Of a stretch of DNA of 64,000 nt, positions 34,580-43,286 are shown one piece after another. Under the pieces are notes generated by a model. The model worked only from the letters and a program-made list of their open reading frames with translations, did no database searches and had not been told where the DNA came from. Source of the stretch: Pedococcus sp. 5OH_020 (lineage in GTDB: Bacteria; Actinomycetota; Actinomycetes; Actinomycetales; Dermatophilaceae); assembly GCF_027812955.1 (NCBI RefSeq), contig NZ_JAPYZV010000007.1:247443-311442 (forward strand), given 5' to 3'. Position numbers and translations under genes: made by a program. Numbering within the stretch: the first letter of the stretch is position 1; each line of letters begins with the position of its first letter.

Positions 34580-34634
34580 AGGAAGGTCTCGGTCAGGCGT
34601 CCCCGGACTCGTCCCCGTCCGTGGGCAATCAGGA

Positions 34635-34697
34635 GGGGGTACGTGTCCCGTGATCGGGGGTACGACCCGCGTGGCCTGCAACGATGCGTTGTACCCC
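34635..34697. promoter_or_regulatory. GGGGTAC boxes upstream of conjugation operon
   Basis: GGGGGTACG occurs at 34635-34643 and 34656-34664, 21 bases apart (two helical turns), and the inverted form GTACCCC occurs at 34691-34697. Regular spacing near the operon start suggests binding sites for a regulator or an origin-of-transfer accessory protein. Confidence 0.45.
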
Positions 34698-34699
34698 AA

Positions 34700-35288
34700 G
34701 TCGCCAACGTTTCTCGTGCACCAGGCCTTGCGCTCCCTTGGCGGCGGCCAAATGAGGATGGAGCGATGTCGGTCGCGAAGGGCACACCCGAGAGCACCGC
34801 CGCCCTGATGTTCCCCCTTGGGAGAGGCGACCTGTCGCCCACCGCCGGTCGGCCTCGGCACTCCCGAGTTTCTCGTGACCGTGCGCGTCATTCCTGCAGC
34901 CAAACCGCGACTCGCACTCTTAGACGAGCGGGCACCCAAGCTGCCCCTGCCATCCGCGGTCGAGCGCGGCTGGGCTCGGCTCGGCCGGCGCTTCGAGCGC
35001 GCCCCACCGACATCGGGGGGACCTGATGCCCTTCGGCTCCAAGACCGAGGTCCTCGACGCACCGAACTCATGGCCGATACCGTCACCGGACTGGCCGCCT
35101 TAGAAGACCCGCTACCGCTCCTATTGCGGGGTTCTACTGAGCGGCCTCTCGGTCACTAGATGGAGACCGCCTAACGCGTACGGATCAGCCCAAGATCGGT
35201 TGACGAGCATTGGCGGCAGAAAGGGACGCCTCCATCCGTTGAGGCTCAGGGGCATGGGGCAGCGAGGTGAGATGGCTGTTCCATTGCG
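34700..35288. other. Intergenic region without convincing gene
   Basis: About 590 bases. On the plus strand short open stretches start at 34765 (ATG with GGATGGAG upstream, reading MSVAKGTPESTAALMF) and shift into another frame (EFLVTVRVIPAAKPRLALLDE, ending 35159). They could be one small frameshifted gene, but no family match is recognised. No tRNA or terminator was seen. The region may hold the promoter or transfer origin. Confidence 0.35.
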
Positions 35289-36359
35289 TCATCGCGGCTG
35301 CACCCAGTCGAGCGGGTCGCCGGCGCCGTAGAACCAGGGAAGGGAGCGAAGCTTCGTCTTGTCGGGGTTGATCATGTACCAGTGCGGCAACGGCTCGTCG
35401 CCGCTGAAGTGCGAGAAGACGATTTGCCCGCTTCGGAGCCACGTGGCGGCACCATCGCCGCGGGGCCAGTCGGTGAGCTGGCGGACATCGGATCCATCGG
35501 CGTTCATCACGAACAGGTCGAAATCCCCGGATTGCCAGGAGCTGAAGACCAGCTGCTTTCCGTCTGGGGACCAGGCGCCGATGTGGTCACCGCCGCTCCC
35601 GCGTGGGAAGACGGGCGTCGGGAAGGTCAGCTGCCGCCGGTCGCTGCCGTCGCGGTTCATCGTCCAGATTGCCCAGTTGCCGTCGCCGGAATGACCGCTG
35701 TACGCGATCCGTCGCGAGTCGGGCGACCAGGCGAGGCCCTCTTGCACGGCGTCGAATGCGGGCTCGGCGAGGTCACGGAGGTTCGTGCCGGCGGGGGTGA
35801 CGAGGTGGATCGACTCGCCGTGCAGGTCGCTCTGCAGCGCGCTGAACGCGATGGCGCGACCGTCGGGCGACCAGCTCGGGAAGAGCCCCCCGCGCGGGGG
35901 GTGCACGGGGTGCTCGTGTCTCGTCTGCACGTCCACGACGAAGATCCCTTCGAGCCCGATCCCGCGCGTGTCGGGTAGGTAGCGGCCTCTCGACGTTCGG
36001 AAGACAATCGAGCGGCCGTCCGGCGAGAGTTGCGGGTCGAAGTCGAAGCCGGGGCCGGAACGGGTGACGCGTCGCCGCCCGGTGCCGTCTGCGTTCATCA
36101 CCCAGATATCACCGTCGCGGGTGCTGTAGGCGACGATGCCTCTCAGCCCCGACCGCTCGGCGGGTGGGATCGCCCCGGTGGGTTGGGGCGTTGGGCTGCT
36201 GGCAGCCGTCGAGGGCCGCGGCGAGGCCGTGGATGGTTTCTGCCCGCTCGGAGTGGACGAGGCGGTACACGCGGTCACGACGAGGATCACCGCGACCGCG
36301 ACGACGCAAAGCCTGTTCCATCCACGCCCAGGGCTGGGTTCAGGGCTTCGGGAAGTCAT
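35289..36359 (-). CDS. PD40/WD40-like beta-propeller lipoprotein (TolB-like)
   Basis: 356 aa. The signal peptide ends in the lipobox VVTAC. A Ser/Pro/Thr-rich linker is followed by repeated PD40 motifs: DGDIWVMNADGTGRRRVT, PQLSPDGRSIVF, PSWSPDGRAIAF, LAWSPDSRRIAY, GAWSPDGKQLVF and DLFVMNADGSDVRQLT. These indicate a six-bladed TolB-like propeller anchored outside the membrane. Start at 36359 is supported by GAGAGG. It is monocistronic; its relation to the mobile element is unclear. Confidence 0.85.
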   Translation of the reverse strand: MTSRSPEPSPGRGWNRLCVVAVAVILVVTACTASSTPSGQKPSTASPRPSTAASSPTPQPTGAIPPAERSGLRGIVAYSTRDGDIWVMNADGTGRRRVTRSGPGFDFDPQLSPDGRSIVFRTSRGRYLPDTRGIGLEGIFVVDVQTRHEHPVHPPRGGLFPSWSPDGRAIAFSALQSDLHGESIHLVTPAGTNLRDLAEPAFDAVQEGLAWSPDSRRIAYSGHSGDGNWAIWTMNRDGSDRRQLTFPTPVFPRGSGGDHIGAWSPDGKQLVFSSWQSGDFDLFVMNADGSDVRQLTDWPRGDGAATWLRSGQIVFSHFSGDEPLPHWYMINPDKTKLRSLPWFYGAGDPLDWVQPR

Positions 36360-36547
36360 GACCTCTCTTACGCTCCCACCACGGGTCTCTGTATGCGACC
36401 AAGCGGCTCGCTTCACCACCGGGAGAGCGAAAGCGAGATTGCGCGGCCTCAATCCTGGGGTTCCATCATGTCGTCAGTGACAATCTAGGCCGTGCCCGTC
36501 GCCGCTACATTCTGGGCGGAAGCGACGCTGGTGGGGCCAGACGCTCT

Positions 36548-37469
36548 TTAGACGCCGGCGACGTAGGCGGTCAGGAAGTGGACGCCGTGTCGGTCGAGGT
36601 TGCCGCGGGCGCGGTCGTAGTGCTCGGTGGTGCGTGGGTCCGCGTGTCGGGCCAGGATCTGGGCGTCCCGCAGGGGGACGCCGGCGTCGAGGGCGTTGGT
36701 GATCGCGGCGTGGCGGAGCGAGTGCGGGCTGATGTGTCGTGGGATGGCTGCGGCCTTGGCGATGCGGACGACCATCCGGTAGGCGTCGCGCCGGTCGATG
36801 GGGTTGCCCGAGACCGGTCGCAGGATTAGCGGTCCCGTGGTGCGCTGACCGCGGCATGCCTCGAGAACGCGCAGCACCGGGACCGTGAGAGGCATGGTGG
36901 CGGGCTTGTTGCCCTTGCCGGCCAAGTGCAGAACCCTGTAGCCGCGCAGGGTGTCGGCGTAGTCCTCGATCCTCACCGCCGCGGCTTCGGAGGCGTGACG
37001 CGTTGATGCCGAGCAGGTAGGCCAGGGCGCCGTGGTGGACGGTCAGGGTCTGGGCGACCTGGAGGAACCGGATCAGCTCGAGCCGGTCCAGGCCTTGGGT
37101 GCGGGTCTCGTCGCGGTGGATCTTGGGCAGCCGGGCGTACACGGCGGGGTCGGAGCCGATCAGGCCGTCGATGTGGGCGAAGCGGAAGTAGCCGCGGACG
37201 GCGTGCATCATCGTGTTGATGGACGAGTCCATCAGCGGCCGGTCACCGAGCCGACGGATGTACAGCTCGACGTGGGCTCGCTGGATGCCGACCAGCGGGT
37301 CCAGGCCGCTGGCCTCGCACCAGGCGAACCATTCCCGGAGCTGGTAGGCGTACAGGGCGTGGGTCCGGCCGGTGTAGCCGGCCAGGTAGGACACGGCCGC
37401 CAGATGCGCGGTCGACATCGTTGCCGGTTGGTAGGGCAGAAGGGGGGACGGAGCGGACACGGAGATCAC
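36548..37469 (-). pseudogene. Tyrosine recombinase/integrase, frameshifted
   Basis: The N-terminal part (from GTG 37469) has a SAM-like DNA-binding domain (YLAGYTGRTHALYAYQLREW, SINTMMHAVRGYFRF). The frame breaks near 36995 just before the first catalytic Arg region; the second frame continues ASEAAAVRIEDY and carries HSLRHAAITNALDAG (HxLR) and ILARHADPRTTEHYD (His and nucleophile Tyr). A two-base deletion in a CGCGCC-like stretch would explain it. It would have mobilised the adjacent conjugative element. Its last 80 bases are duplicated at 54.85 kb. Confidence 0.88.
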
Positions 37470-37710
37470 CTCGTGCGGCGACCTGATGAACGGCCCAGGC
37501 CCCGCCCGCCGCTGACGCGACCGGGCACCTCGGGACCGCGTCGACGATAGCGGTCATCCATTGCGCGTCCGCAGGCGGCGAAGTGACGCGAGTCCCGGCC
37601 AGGGACTTTCGGACGTCCCGCCCCGCAGCGTGGATGGACCCAAAGGGGGTGCGGTATTCCCGGGTTAAGAAGCGCGCCATGACGCCAACCTGCGTGTCAG
37701 CCCGACAGCG

Positions 37711-38043
37711 TCAGAGCTGCAAGATCCGCAGAACATTCTCGTACGCCATGGCAACGCCTGTTGGGTCGTGCAGGTCTTCGGGCTTGTCGGTGGCGGCGTA
37801 GAACCGGGTCAACAGCGCGGTCGTCACGTCCGCATCAGTAAGGGCCACGCACAACTCTGAGATAACGATGTCGGCGTCGTGGTCATCCAGGTGGTCCATG
37901 GCAAGTCCGTTATGCAGCAGGGTCGCCGCTTCGTCGAAGATGTCGTGGATCATCGCCGGCTCCACCTGAGGACGCGTCTTCCCCACAGCGACGGCGGTCT
38001 CCCCGAATCGGTCGAACAGCTTGTCGCCGATCCTGCTGGACAT
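37711..38043 (-). CDS. Hypothetical protein
   Basis: 110 aa if started at ATG 38043; a TTG at 38079 would add 12 residues. Acidic and mostly helical (IHDIFDEAATLLHNGLAMD, HDADIVISELCVALTD, TALLTRFYAATDKPEDLHD). No signal or membrane segment, no recognised family, and no clear ribosome binding site. Codon bias is typical of the organism, which supports a real gene. Confidence 0.5.
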   Translation of the reverse strand: MSSRIGDKLFDRFGETAVAVGKTRPQVEPAMIHDIFDEAATLLHNGLAMDHLDDHDADIVISELCVALTDADVTTALLTRFYAATDKPEDLHDPTGVAMAYENVLRILQL

Positions 38044-38139
38044 CTCGCGAGCGTGACAGGGGTCCCCATGGACGGGCAACCGAATTAGCGCGCGCGAATG
38101 GCGGCAGGCCAGGTTGGGAGGGAGCGCCAGGATGCTGGG

Positions 38140-38421
38140 CTATGCCCGGTCGGCACCCCAGCGACCGAGTGCAACGATCGCCTCTCGCAGTGCGAGCCCG
38201 CGATCAGTCAGGGCGTAAGCCCGTGTGTTGTGGCGGAGAGGCAGACGGTACAGCACTCCTGCCGCTTCCAGCTCGCGCAGGCGGGTCGCGAGCATGTTCG
38301 TCGGCGCTCCGAGGTCGCGCTGCAGGTCGCCGTAGCGCTGCGGTCCTTCGAGCAGCCGCTCCACGATGAGCAGGGCCCAACGGCTTCCGACGATGTCGAG
38401 GGCCGCGGCGAGGTCGCTCAC
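38140..38421 (-). CDS. HxlR family winged-helix regulator
   Basis: 93 aa. The HxlR signature is clear: ALDIVGSRWALLIVERLLEGPQRY, then DLGAPTNMLATRLRELEAAGV and the wing with YALTDRG. It lacks the Cys near the N-terminus seen in some redox-sensing members. Its ATG overlaps the stop of the VOC-protein gene, so both are expressed from the promoter carrying the palindrome at 38831, presumably with autoregulation. Confidence 0.88.
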   Translation of the reverse strand: MSDLAAALDIVGSRWALLIVERLLEGPQRYGDLQRDLGAPTNMLATRLRELEAAGVLYRLPLRHNTRAYALTDRGLALREAIVALGRWGADRA

Positions 38422-38822
38422 TCGGTTGGATCGGTGTTCGGCTTCATCCAGAAGGGCGAGTAGTGGTAGCCGTCGGGGTCGTCGAACTGGCGCTGGTACA
38501 TGAACGGGTAGTCGTCGGTGTCACCGATCCGCCCACCCGCAGCAGCTGCGCGGTCGAGGAGCTCGTCGATCGCCTCTCGGCTGCCCAGGTCAAACGAGAC
38601 CGTGACCTTCGAGGGGGTGTCCGGTCCGCCGACCAGCTGATCGACGCCGCCGATGCTCGCGTACATCTCACGGCTGCCGAGCATGAGGTACTGCTCGGGC
38701 GCGATAGCGAAGCACGACACGTTGTGATCGGACATCTCGCCGTTGAGCGTCCAACCGAGGGCGGTGTAGAAGGCGGTCGCGCGCTGGACGCTCCGGACCG
38801 GACAGGTGATGAAGAGGCTCAT
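38418..38822 (-). CDS. VOC/glyoxalase family protein
   Basis: 134 aa. Two beta-alpha-beta-beta-beta modules: SLFITCPVRSVQRATAFYTALGW at the start, KVTVSFDLGSREAIDELLDRAAAAGG in the second, and the closing DPDGYHYSPFWMKP. The metal-ligand pattern is partial, closest to VOC proteins of the lactoylglutathione lyase-like/PhnB type. Probably detoxification or resistance, regulated by the HxlR protein. Confidence 0.85.
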   Translation of the reverse strand: MSLFITCPVRSVQRATAFYTALGWTLNGEMSDHNVSCFAIAPEQYLMLGSREMYASIGGVDQLVGGPDTPSKVTVSFDLGSREAIDELLDRAAAAGGRIGDTDDYPFMYQRQFDDPDGYHYSPFWMKPNTDPTE

Positions 38823-38830
38823 GTGGGCAT

Positions 38831-38847
38831 ACTTGCAAAATGCAAGT
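38831..38847. promoter_or_regulatory. Perfect inverted repeat, probable HxlR operator
   Basis: ACTTGCA-AAA-TGCAAGT, with 7-bp arms and a three-base AT spacer, sits 8 bases upstream of the VOC-gene start, overlapping the expected promoter or ribosome-binding region. This geometry matches HxlR-type operators, and the regulator is encoded in the same operon. Confidence 0.7.
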
Positions 38848-39100
38848 TAGCCCGTCAAGACCTGCGGGGTTGGCCGATGTCAACGAGCCCGTCCTTTACC
38901 ATCCGCTGCTTCGAGATGTGCGATCCGGGGCCCCTTCCAACGACATGTGCTTACATCGAGTTCGAGGTCGTGTAGCACCGCCGAATCTTGGGACGTCCGC
39001 CGGCCCGCGGCGGTAGGCCGCAGGTTCTCTTTGCGTCGTCGCCGCGCCCTCGGCTGCTTTCGACCAGCAGCGTCGCCGATAATGGCCAGCCTTGAGCATC

Positions 39101-39146
39101 GACGTGACCAGCGCCTGCTGGGTGACGTGACCAGCGCCTGCTGGGT
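39101..39146 (+). repeat. Exact 23-bp tandem duplication
   Basis: A 23-base unit starting GACGTGACCAGCGCC is present twice with no spacer (39101-39123 and 39124-39146). The length is not a multiple of three, so any reading frame running through it is shifted. It falls at the 5' end of the PAP2-like gene. Confidence 0.95.
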
Positions 39147-39665
39147 GGCGGCGCACCGGGACGCGTCGGTCGCCCAGGCCCGCCAAGGCCTGATGTGGAT
39201 GGGCACCAGCCTGGGCGGCATCGCTCTCTGCGCTCTTCTGGTGGTCGTTCTGTGCCTGGTCCTCCGCCGTCCCGACACCATCGTCGCCGGAGGGCTCGCG
39301 GTAGCTTCCGCAGCCGCCGCCTCGATTGTGCTGAAGATGCAAATAGCGCGACCGCGACCTGGACCGCCGTATGCCGAAGTAGCAGCGGTGGGATACTCCA
39401 TGCCCTCCACAGCGGCCGCACTGTGCACCGCCGGGCTGGTCGCGTTGCTCCTGCTTGTGTCGCCGAGACAACCCGTTGGCCGTTGGTCGCCATTGGGTTG
39501 ACCATTGTCGATGCCGTGGTCGGCTTCGCTTTGATCTACCTGGGAGCGCACTGGTTCACCGACGTATGCGCAGGCATCCTGCTCGGTGGGCTGATTGGGG
39601 CTGCAGCGTTTCTAGCCACAATCAGAGTCCGTGCCAAGAACGGCACGTCCAGCGCCCTGACCTGA
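39104..39665 (+). pseudogene. PAP2 family phosphatase, disrupted
   Basis: The first part has a membrane helix (GIALCALLVVVLCLVL) and the phosphatase motifs KMQIARPRPG (KxxxxxxRP) and YSMPSTAAALC (PSGH-like, with His replaced). The frame then shifts near 39465-39472; the next frame continues RWPLVAIGLTIVDAVVGFALIYLGAHWFTDVCAG, giving GAHWxxD, the third PAP2 motif. A 23-bp tandem duplication overlaps the likely start region. The missing PSGH His and two frame changes indicate a decaying gene, unless a GTG at 39127 is used and the later indel is an error. Confidence 0.72.
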
Positions 39666-39879
39666 CCTTCGACGCTCATTGGGCGCGACCACGCGGATCG
39701 CGGCACGAGCGGACGCTAGCAAGCGGCGCGACCGCGGAAGGTGGGGACGTTTGGGGAAGGAGGCCCTCAGAAGGCAGCCTGGCGCGAACCGAAGCCGATT
39801 CATGGCCCCCTGTATCAACGTGTGGAGCGAACGCCGAAATGGGGTGCGGTCATCGGCGTCTTGCAGCGATGATCATTGG

Positions 39880-40272
39880 ATGGATCGCGACGGGGTTCTG
39901 AGATGGGTGGCGGAGTACGAGTCGTCATGGCGGACAGGGGATCTGCGCGCCGTGGAGGCGCTATTCACAGAGGACGCCCACTATCGACCGTCCCCGTACG
40001 AAGAATCGGAGATCGGGCACGACGCGATCAAGGCCTTCTGGCTTGACGATGAGGGCAAGGCCTTCAGTGTCGACTCATGGTTGTTCGCGGTCGACGGCGA
40101 CCACGCCGCCGTGCGCGTCGACGTCCAGTATGGCGATCCCGTCACTCAGGAGTACCGCGACCTGTGGCTGCTGCGCTTTGCCGCTGACGGCCGCGTCGAG
40201 GACTACGAAGAGTGGTCAGATTGGCCCGGTCGTCCCACGTCCGCGGCCGACGCGGCTCGTACTCCCGAGTGA
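39880..40272 (+). CDS. SnoaL-like / NTF2-fold protein
   Basis: 130 aa. The pattern RWVAEYESSWRTGDLRAVEALFTEDAHYRPSP (shown in parts) and the alternating strands SWLFAVDGDHAAVRVDVQYG with WLLRFAADGRVEDYEEW fit the SnoaL-like fold. No catalytic residues can be assigned, so the role is unknown. The ATG at 39880 marks where family similarity begins; there is no strong ribosome binding site. Confidence 0.75.
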   Translation: MDRDGVLRWVAEYESSWRTGDLRAVEALFTEDAHYRPSPYEESEIGHDAIKAFWLDDEGKAFSVDSWLFAVDGDHAAVRVDVQYGDPVTQEYRDLWLLRFAADGRVEDYEEWSDWPGRPTSAADAARTPE

Positions 40273-40330
40273 AGCGGGGTGTGACCGCACATCGGCAGCC
40301 GCCCATAAAGCCGGCATGAGGGGTGCGTCC

Positions 40331-40838
40331 CTACTTCCCGAGACGGTCCAGTTGAGCCAGGTCAAAGATGTCGATCGTCCGCAACTCGTATCCGGAGTGA
40401 AAGAGCCGCTGGGCTTCGGCGGAGATGCAAGGCACGCCGAACCTCCCTATCGACCCCGTTGTGAACCATGACTTGTCGAACTCGTGCCACCCTCCGCCGA
40501 GGGCGGCTTGGCGTGCGCTGCCGTCGGCGTTGATGACCAACGGATGGAGATCCACCCAACGACTTCCCTGGGCCACGAGTTCAACCCTGTTGGGTCGCCA
40601 GTCGGTATCGATGACGTAGCCGAGATCCTCCAGAGCGGCAAGCACGACGTTCTCGAAGCGTGCATCGAAGTCCACGTCGACATCTCGATGCGATCGTGTC
40701 TGGTGACACCAGGGCGTCCACTCCCCAGCCACCCTCGAGCCAGAACTGGCACCCGGTGGAGCGCATGGTGTCGAGGATCGGGAGCAAGTCGGACACGCCC
40801 ATGCCTGCGTCGGTCGCCACGCCACCATCTTGCGTCAT
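40331..40838 (-). pseudogene. Nucleotidyltransferase (lincosamide/aminoglycoside type), frameshifted
   Basis: From ATG 40838 the protein reads MTQDGGVATDAGMGVSDLL and reaches WLEGGWGVDALV, the G-x-D-like start of a LinA/LnuA-type nucleotidyltransferase. The frame is lost near 40705 and resumes as HQTRSHRDVDVDFDARFENV (the metal-binding HRDxDxD block), continuing to 40331 with GSRWVDLHPLVIN. Deletion of CG from GTCGGTCACC would explain the break. It would have been an antibiotic-resistance-like cargo gene; it is immediately beside an IS110 copy. Confidence 0.75.
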
Positions 40839-40844
40839 GTCCGC

Positions 40845-42300
40845 TCATCGGCATGTGAGTGCGTATGGGCGCCCGGCTGGCGGCGATGTGACTGTGAGGA
40901 TCGCGTTCCCAGCCTGATGGTGCTGGGCTGTGGTTGGTGACCACGAGTGTGACCCACGGTGTGACTGGCTTCGTGCCCTGCTGCGACTTGTCCACGCGTG
41001 GTCGCCGACCCCGGCCCGGTTGGAGGAGCTGGCCTGATCAGGAGCTTGACCACCCGGTGTTAGCAGCGCCAGGCGTGTCTCATCACAGTCCTGCCGAGCC
41101 TCCGTCCCGGACCGGAACCACGTCCCATCCGGCGAAGGAGAGAACGCATGACCAGTCTGACCGATCTGCGTGAGGTGGTCGATGTCGTCATCGGCGTCGA
41201 CACCCACGTCCACACTCACTCCGCGGCCGTGGTCGACTCCGCGACCGGTGGTGTCCTCGACGAGATCACCGTCGAGGCGACAACCGAGGGCTATGCCGAG
41301 CTGGTGGAGTTCGCCAACAACCACGCGACGTTGCGGGCCTGGGCGATCGAGGGGACCGGCGGCCACGGCGCCGGTCTGAGTCGTCACCTGCTGGGGGCCT
41401 CGGAGATCGTCATCGAGTTGGACCGCCCGAAGCGGGCTGCGCGCCGTAACGGGGCGAAGTCAGATCCGCTCGATGCGATCCGAGCCGCGCGTGAGGCGAT
41501 GGCTCGACCCCAGCTGGGGACTCCCCGCAGCGGGGGCGAACGCCAAGCCCTGTCAGTGCTTTTGACCGCTCGCCGCTCCGCGATCAATGCCTCCACCGAG
41601 GCTCAGCTGCAGGTCTTCAGCCTGGTCATCGCCGCGCCCGAGCCGATCCGAGCCCGGTTCCGCGGCCAGAAGGTTGCCGCGATGCTCAACACGGCCGCGA
41701 ACCTGCGCGTGCACTCCTCTTGGGACATCGAGACGACCAGCACCGTGGTGGCGTTGCGGGCGTTGGCTCGTCGAGCGCACGCGATGCTCAAAGAGGCGCG
41801 TGAACATCAGAAGGCCATCGTGACCATCATCCGCAGCTGGCGCCCCGACCTGCTCGAGCAGTTCGGCGTCGGTCCGATCGTGGCTGCGACGGTGTTGTGC
41901 GCCTGGTCCCACCCCGGCCGCATTCACTCCGAGGCGGCGTTCGCGATGCTCGCCGGCGTCGCACCGATCCCGGCGAACAGCGGCCAAGTCACCACCCGGT
42001 ATCGGCTCAACCGGTACGGCGATCGCCAGCTCAACAACGCACTGCACACCGTGGTCCGGATCCGGATCCAGTACCAGCCAGCCACCCGCGACTACGTCGC
42101 TCGCCGCGGTGCGGAAGGCAAGACCAGCCGAGAGATCAAACGCTGCCTGGCTCGCTACGTCGCTCGCGACCTCTATCGGCTTCTTGAAAATACGGCCACA
42201 GCGGCTTGACGAAGCATAGGAGCGTCGCACATATCGCATGACGGAAACGCCCGCCTCAATAGTCGAGGCCCGGCAGGCGCTGGCCTCGAGTTCGAGAGCC
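40845..42300 (+). mobile_element. IS110-family insertion sequence copy 2
   Basis: Approximate limits: gene-free sequence upstream of the transposase, the transposase, and about 90 bases downstream. IS110 elements lack terminal inverted repeats, so the boundaries are estimates. A disrupted resistance-like gene lies on the left side. Confidence 0.55.
41148..42209 (+). CDS. IS110-family transposase copy 2, intact
   Basis: 353 aa with a complete DEDD catalytic set: D in VVIGVDTHVHTH, E in AWAIEGTGGHG, and D/D in NGAKSDPLDAIR. The Tnp_20 domain has LEQFGVGPIVAATVL, FAMLAGVAPIPANSG and YGDRQLNNALHTVV. It belongs to a different subgroup from copies 1 and 3. The flanking 300 bases upstream (40845-41147) hold no gene and probably form the element's left end, which in IS110 elements encodes the guide (bridge) RNA. 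Confidence 0.93.
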   Translation: MTSLTDLREVVDVVIGVDTHVHTHSAAVVDSATGGVLDEITVEATTEGYAELVEFANNHATLRAWAIEGTGGHGAGLSRHLLGASEIVIELDRPKRAARRNGAKSDPLDAIRAAREAMARPQLGTPRSGGERQALSVLLTARRSAINASTEAQLQVFSLVIAAPEPIRARFRGQKVAAMLNTAANLRVHSSWDIETTSTVVALRALARRAHAMLKEAREHQKAIVTIIRSWRPDLLEQFGVGPIVAATVLCAWSHPGRIHSEAAFAMLAGVAPIPANSGQVTTRYRLNRYGDRQLNNALHTVVRIRIQYQPATRDYVARRGAEGKTSREIKRCLARYVARDLYRLLENTATAA

Positions 42301-42395
42301 CGCGCCTAGAAGGAGCGCGGCCGTTGCCGCTGCCTCGAGGCGATGGTCGGCGACGATGGCGTCCGGCTGTTCAGTCGACAGAGGTGTACTGCTTG

Positions 42396-43067
42396 TCATC
42401 GCCACGGGCGCCACCACCGACGCGGTGGCGATGGGACGTTGAACGGGGCGCTAACTCGTACCGTGACGGCTTCGAAGCGGTCGATGTCGAAGTAGGACAG
42501 GAAGCCATCCTTGATGAAGACGAGGTCGCCGGCACTCAGCGGGAGGATTCTGGAAACGGTTCGCCCGTGGATCGCCGTGGGCTCGTATGGGCGAATCAGG
42601 TGGAGGACCGCGCCATAAAGGTGTGGGTATTGGAGATCCACGACGAACCCTTCTGCAGGCGCCCTGCCGCGTTTCTGGCTAAAGATCGAGTGCGAGGCGT
42701 ATTGGGCGCCGCGTTTTGCGTACTCGCGGCCAGCATGCTTGCCGTGCAGCGGGGGCTGTGTTCGCGTTGGCCGGTCGGATGAGTCACCGCTCAGGAACAC
42801 GGCGTCCCTGTCGGTACACGGGTGCTTTGGCCACGGCGGGCCGAGCTCGTCAAAGTAGACGCGGCTCCCGCGCTCGTTCGAGTAGAAGAAGACTGGTGCT
42901 CGGCACACAGGGCAGGTGGCATTCGGCCGAGCCCAGCGCACGCTGTAGATCTGGAGGGGGATAGGCGCAGCGCGGGAGGTACGTAGGGTTCTCCGTCGTG
43001 GGGTCCTGGAGCCTGGGCTCCGGCCTCGACCGCCAGAGGTCGTGACCTGGTGCTTGGTGACCCACAC
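42396..43067 (-). CDS. Hypothetical protein with zinc-ribbon-like cysteines
   Basis: 223 aa from a proposed GTG at 43067 (GGGAAGG just upstream, though close). The N-terminal third is Arg/Ser/Thr-rich. The central block IYSVRWARPNATCPVCRAPVF carries a CxxC pair, followed by GSRVYFDELGPPWPKHPCTD, which supplies a further Cys and His. The C-terminal part (YGAVLHLIRPYEPTAIHGR, SAGDLVFIKDGFLSYFD) is a beta-rich domain. No function is known. The start is uncertain. Confidence 0.6.
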   Translation of the reverse strand: MWVTKHQVTTSGGRGRSPGSRTPRRRTLRTSRAAPIPLQIYSVRWARPNATCPVCRAPVFFYSNERGSRVYFDELGPPWPKHPCTDRDAVFLSGDSSDRPTRTQPPLHGKHAGREYAKRGAQYASHSIFSQKRGRAPAEGFVVDLQYPHLYGAVLHLIRPYEPTAIHGRTVSRILPLSAGDLVFIKDGFLSYFDIDRFEAVTVRVSAPFNVPSPPRRWWRPWR

Positions 43068-43286
43068 CCTTCCCCCGCCTGGCGTACGGCGCCAGTGCCC
43101 GCGGCGACGATGCGTTGGCAAATTATCCCTCCCGTTGGGCCGGAGCTCGGGAAGTCCCGTGCAGCACTCGGCGCGGGCGCACCCGATATGCAGGCGATCG
43201 TATTCCCCAGAGACCGTCCATCCAGGAGTCGCAAACACGTGCACACGGCAAGCACGGCTCGACGATCAGCAGGTCGCGCCCCCTGG

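Noticed and set aside
34818..35159. 113-codon plus-strand gene
   Set aside because: No ribosome binding site, no family resemblance, and the frame shares sequence with another plausible small frame; recorded only as a gene-poor region.
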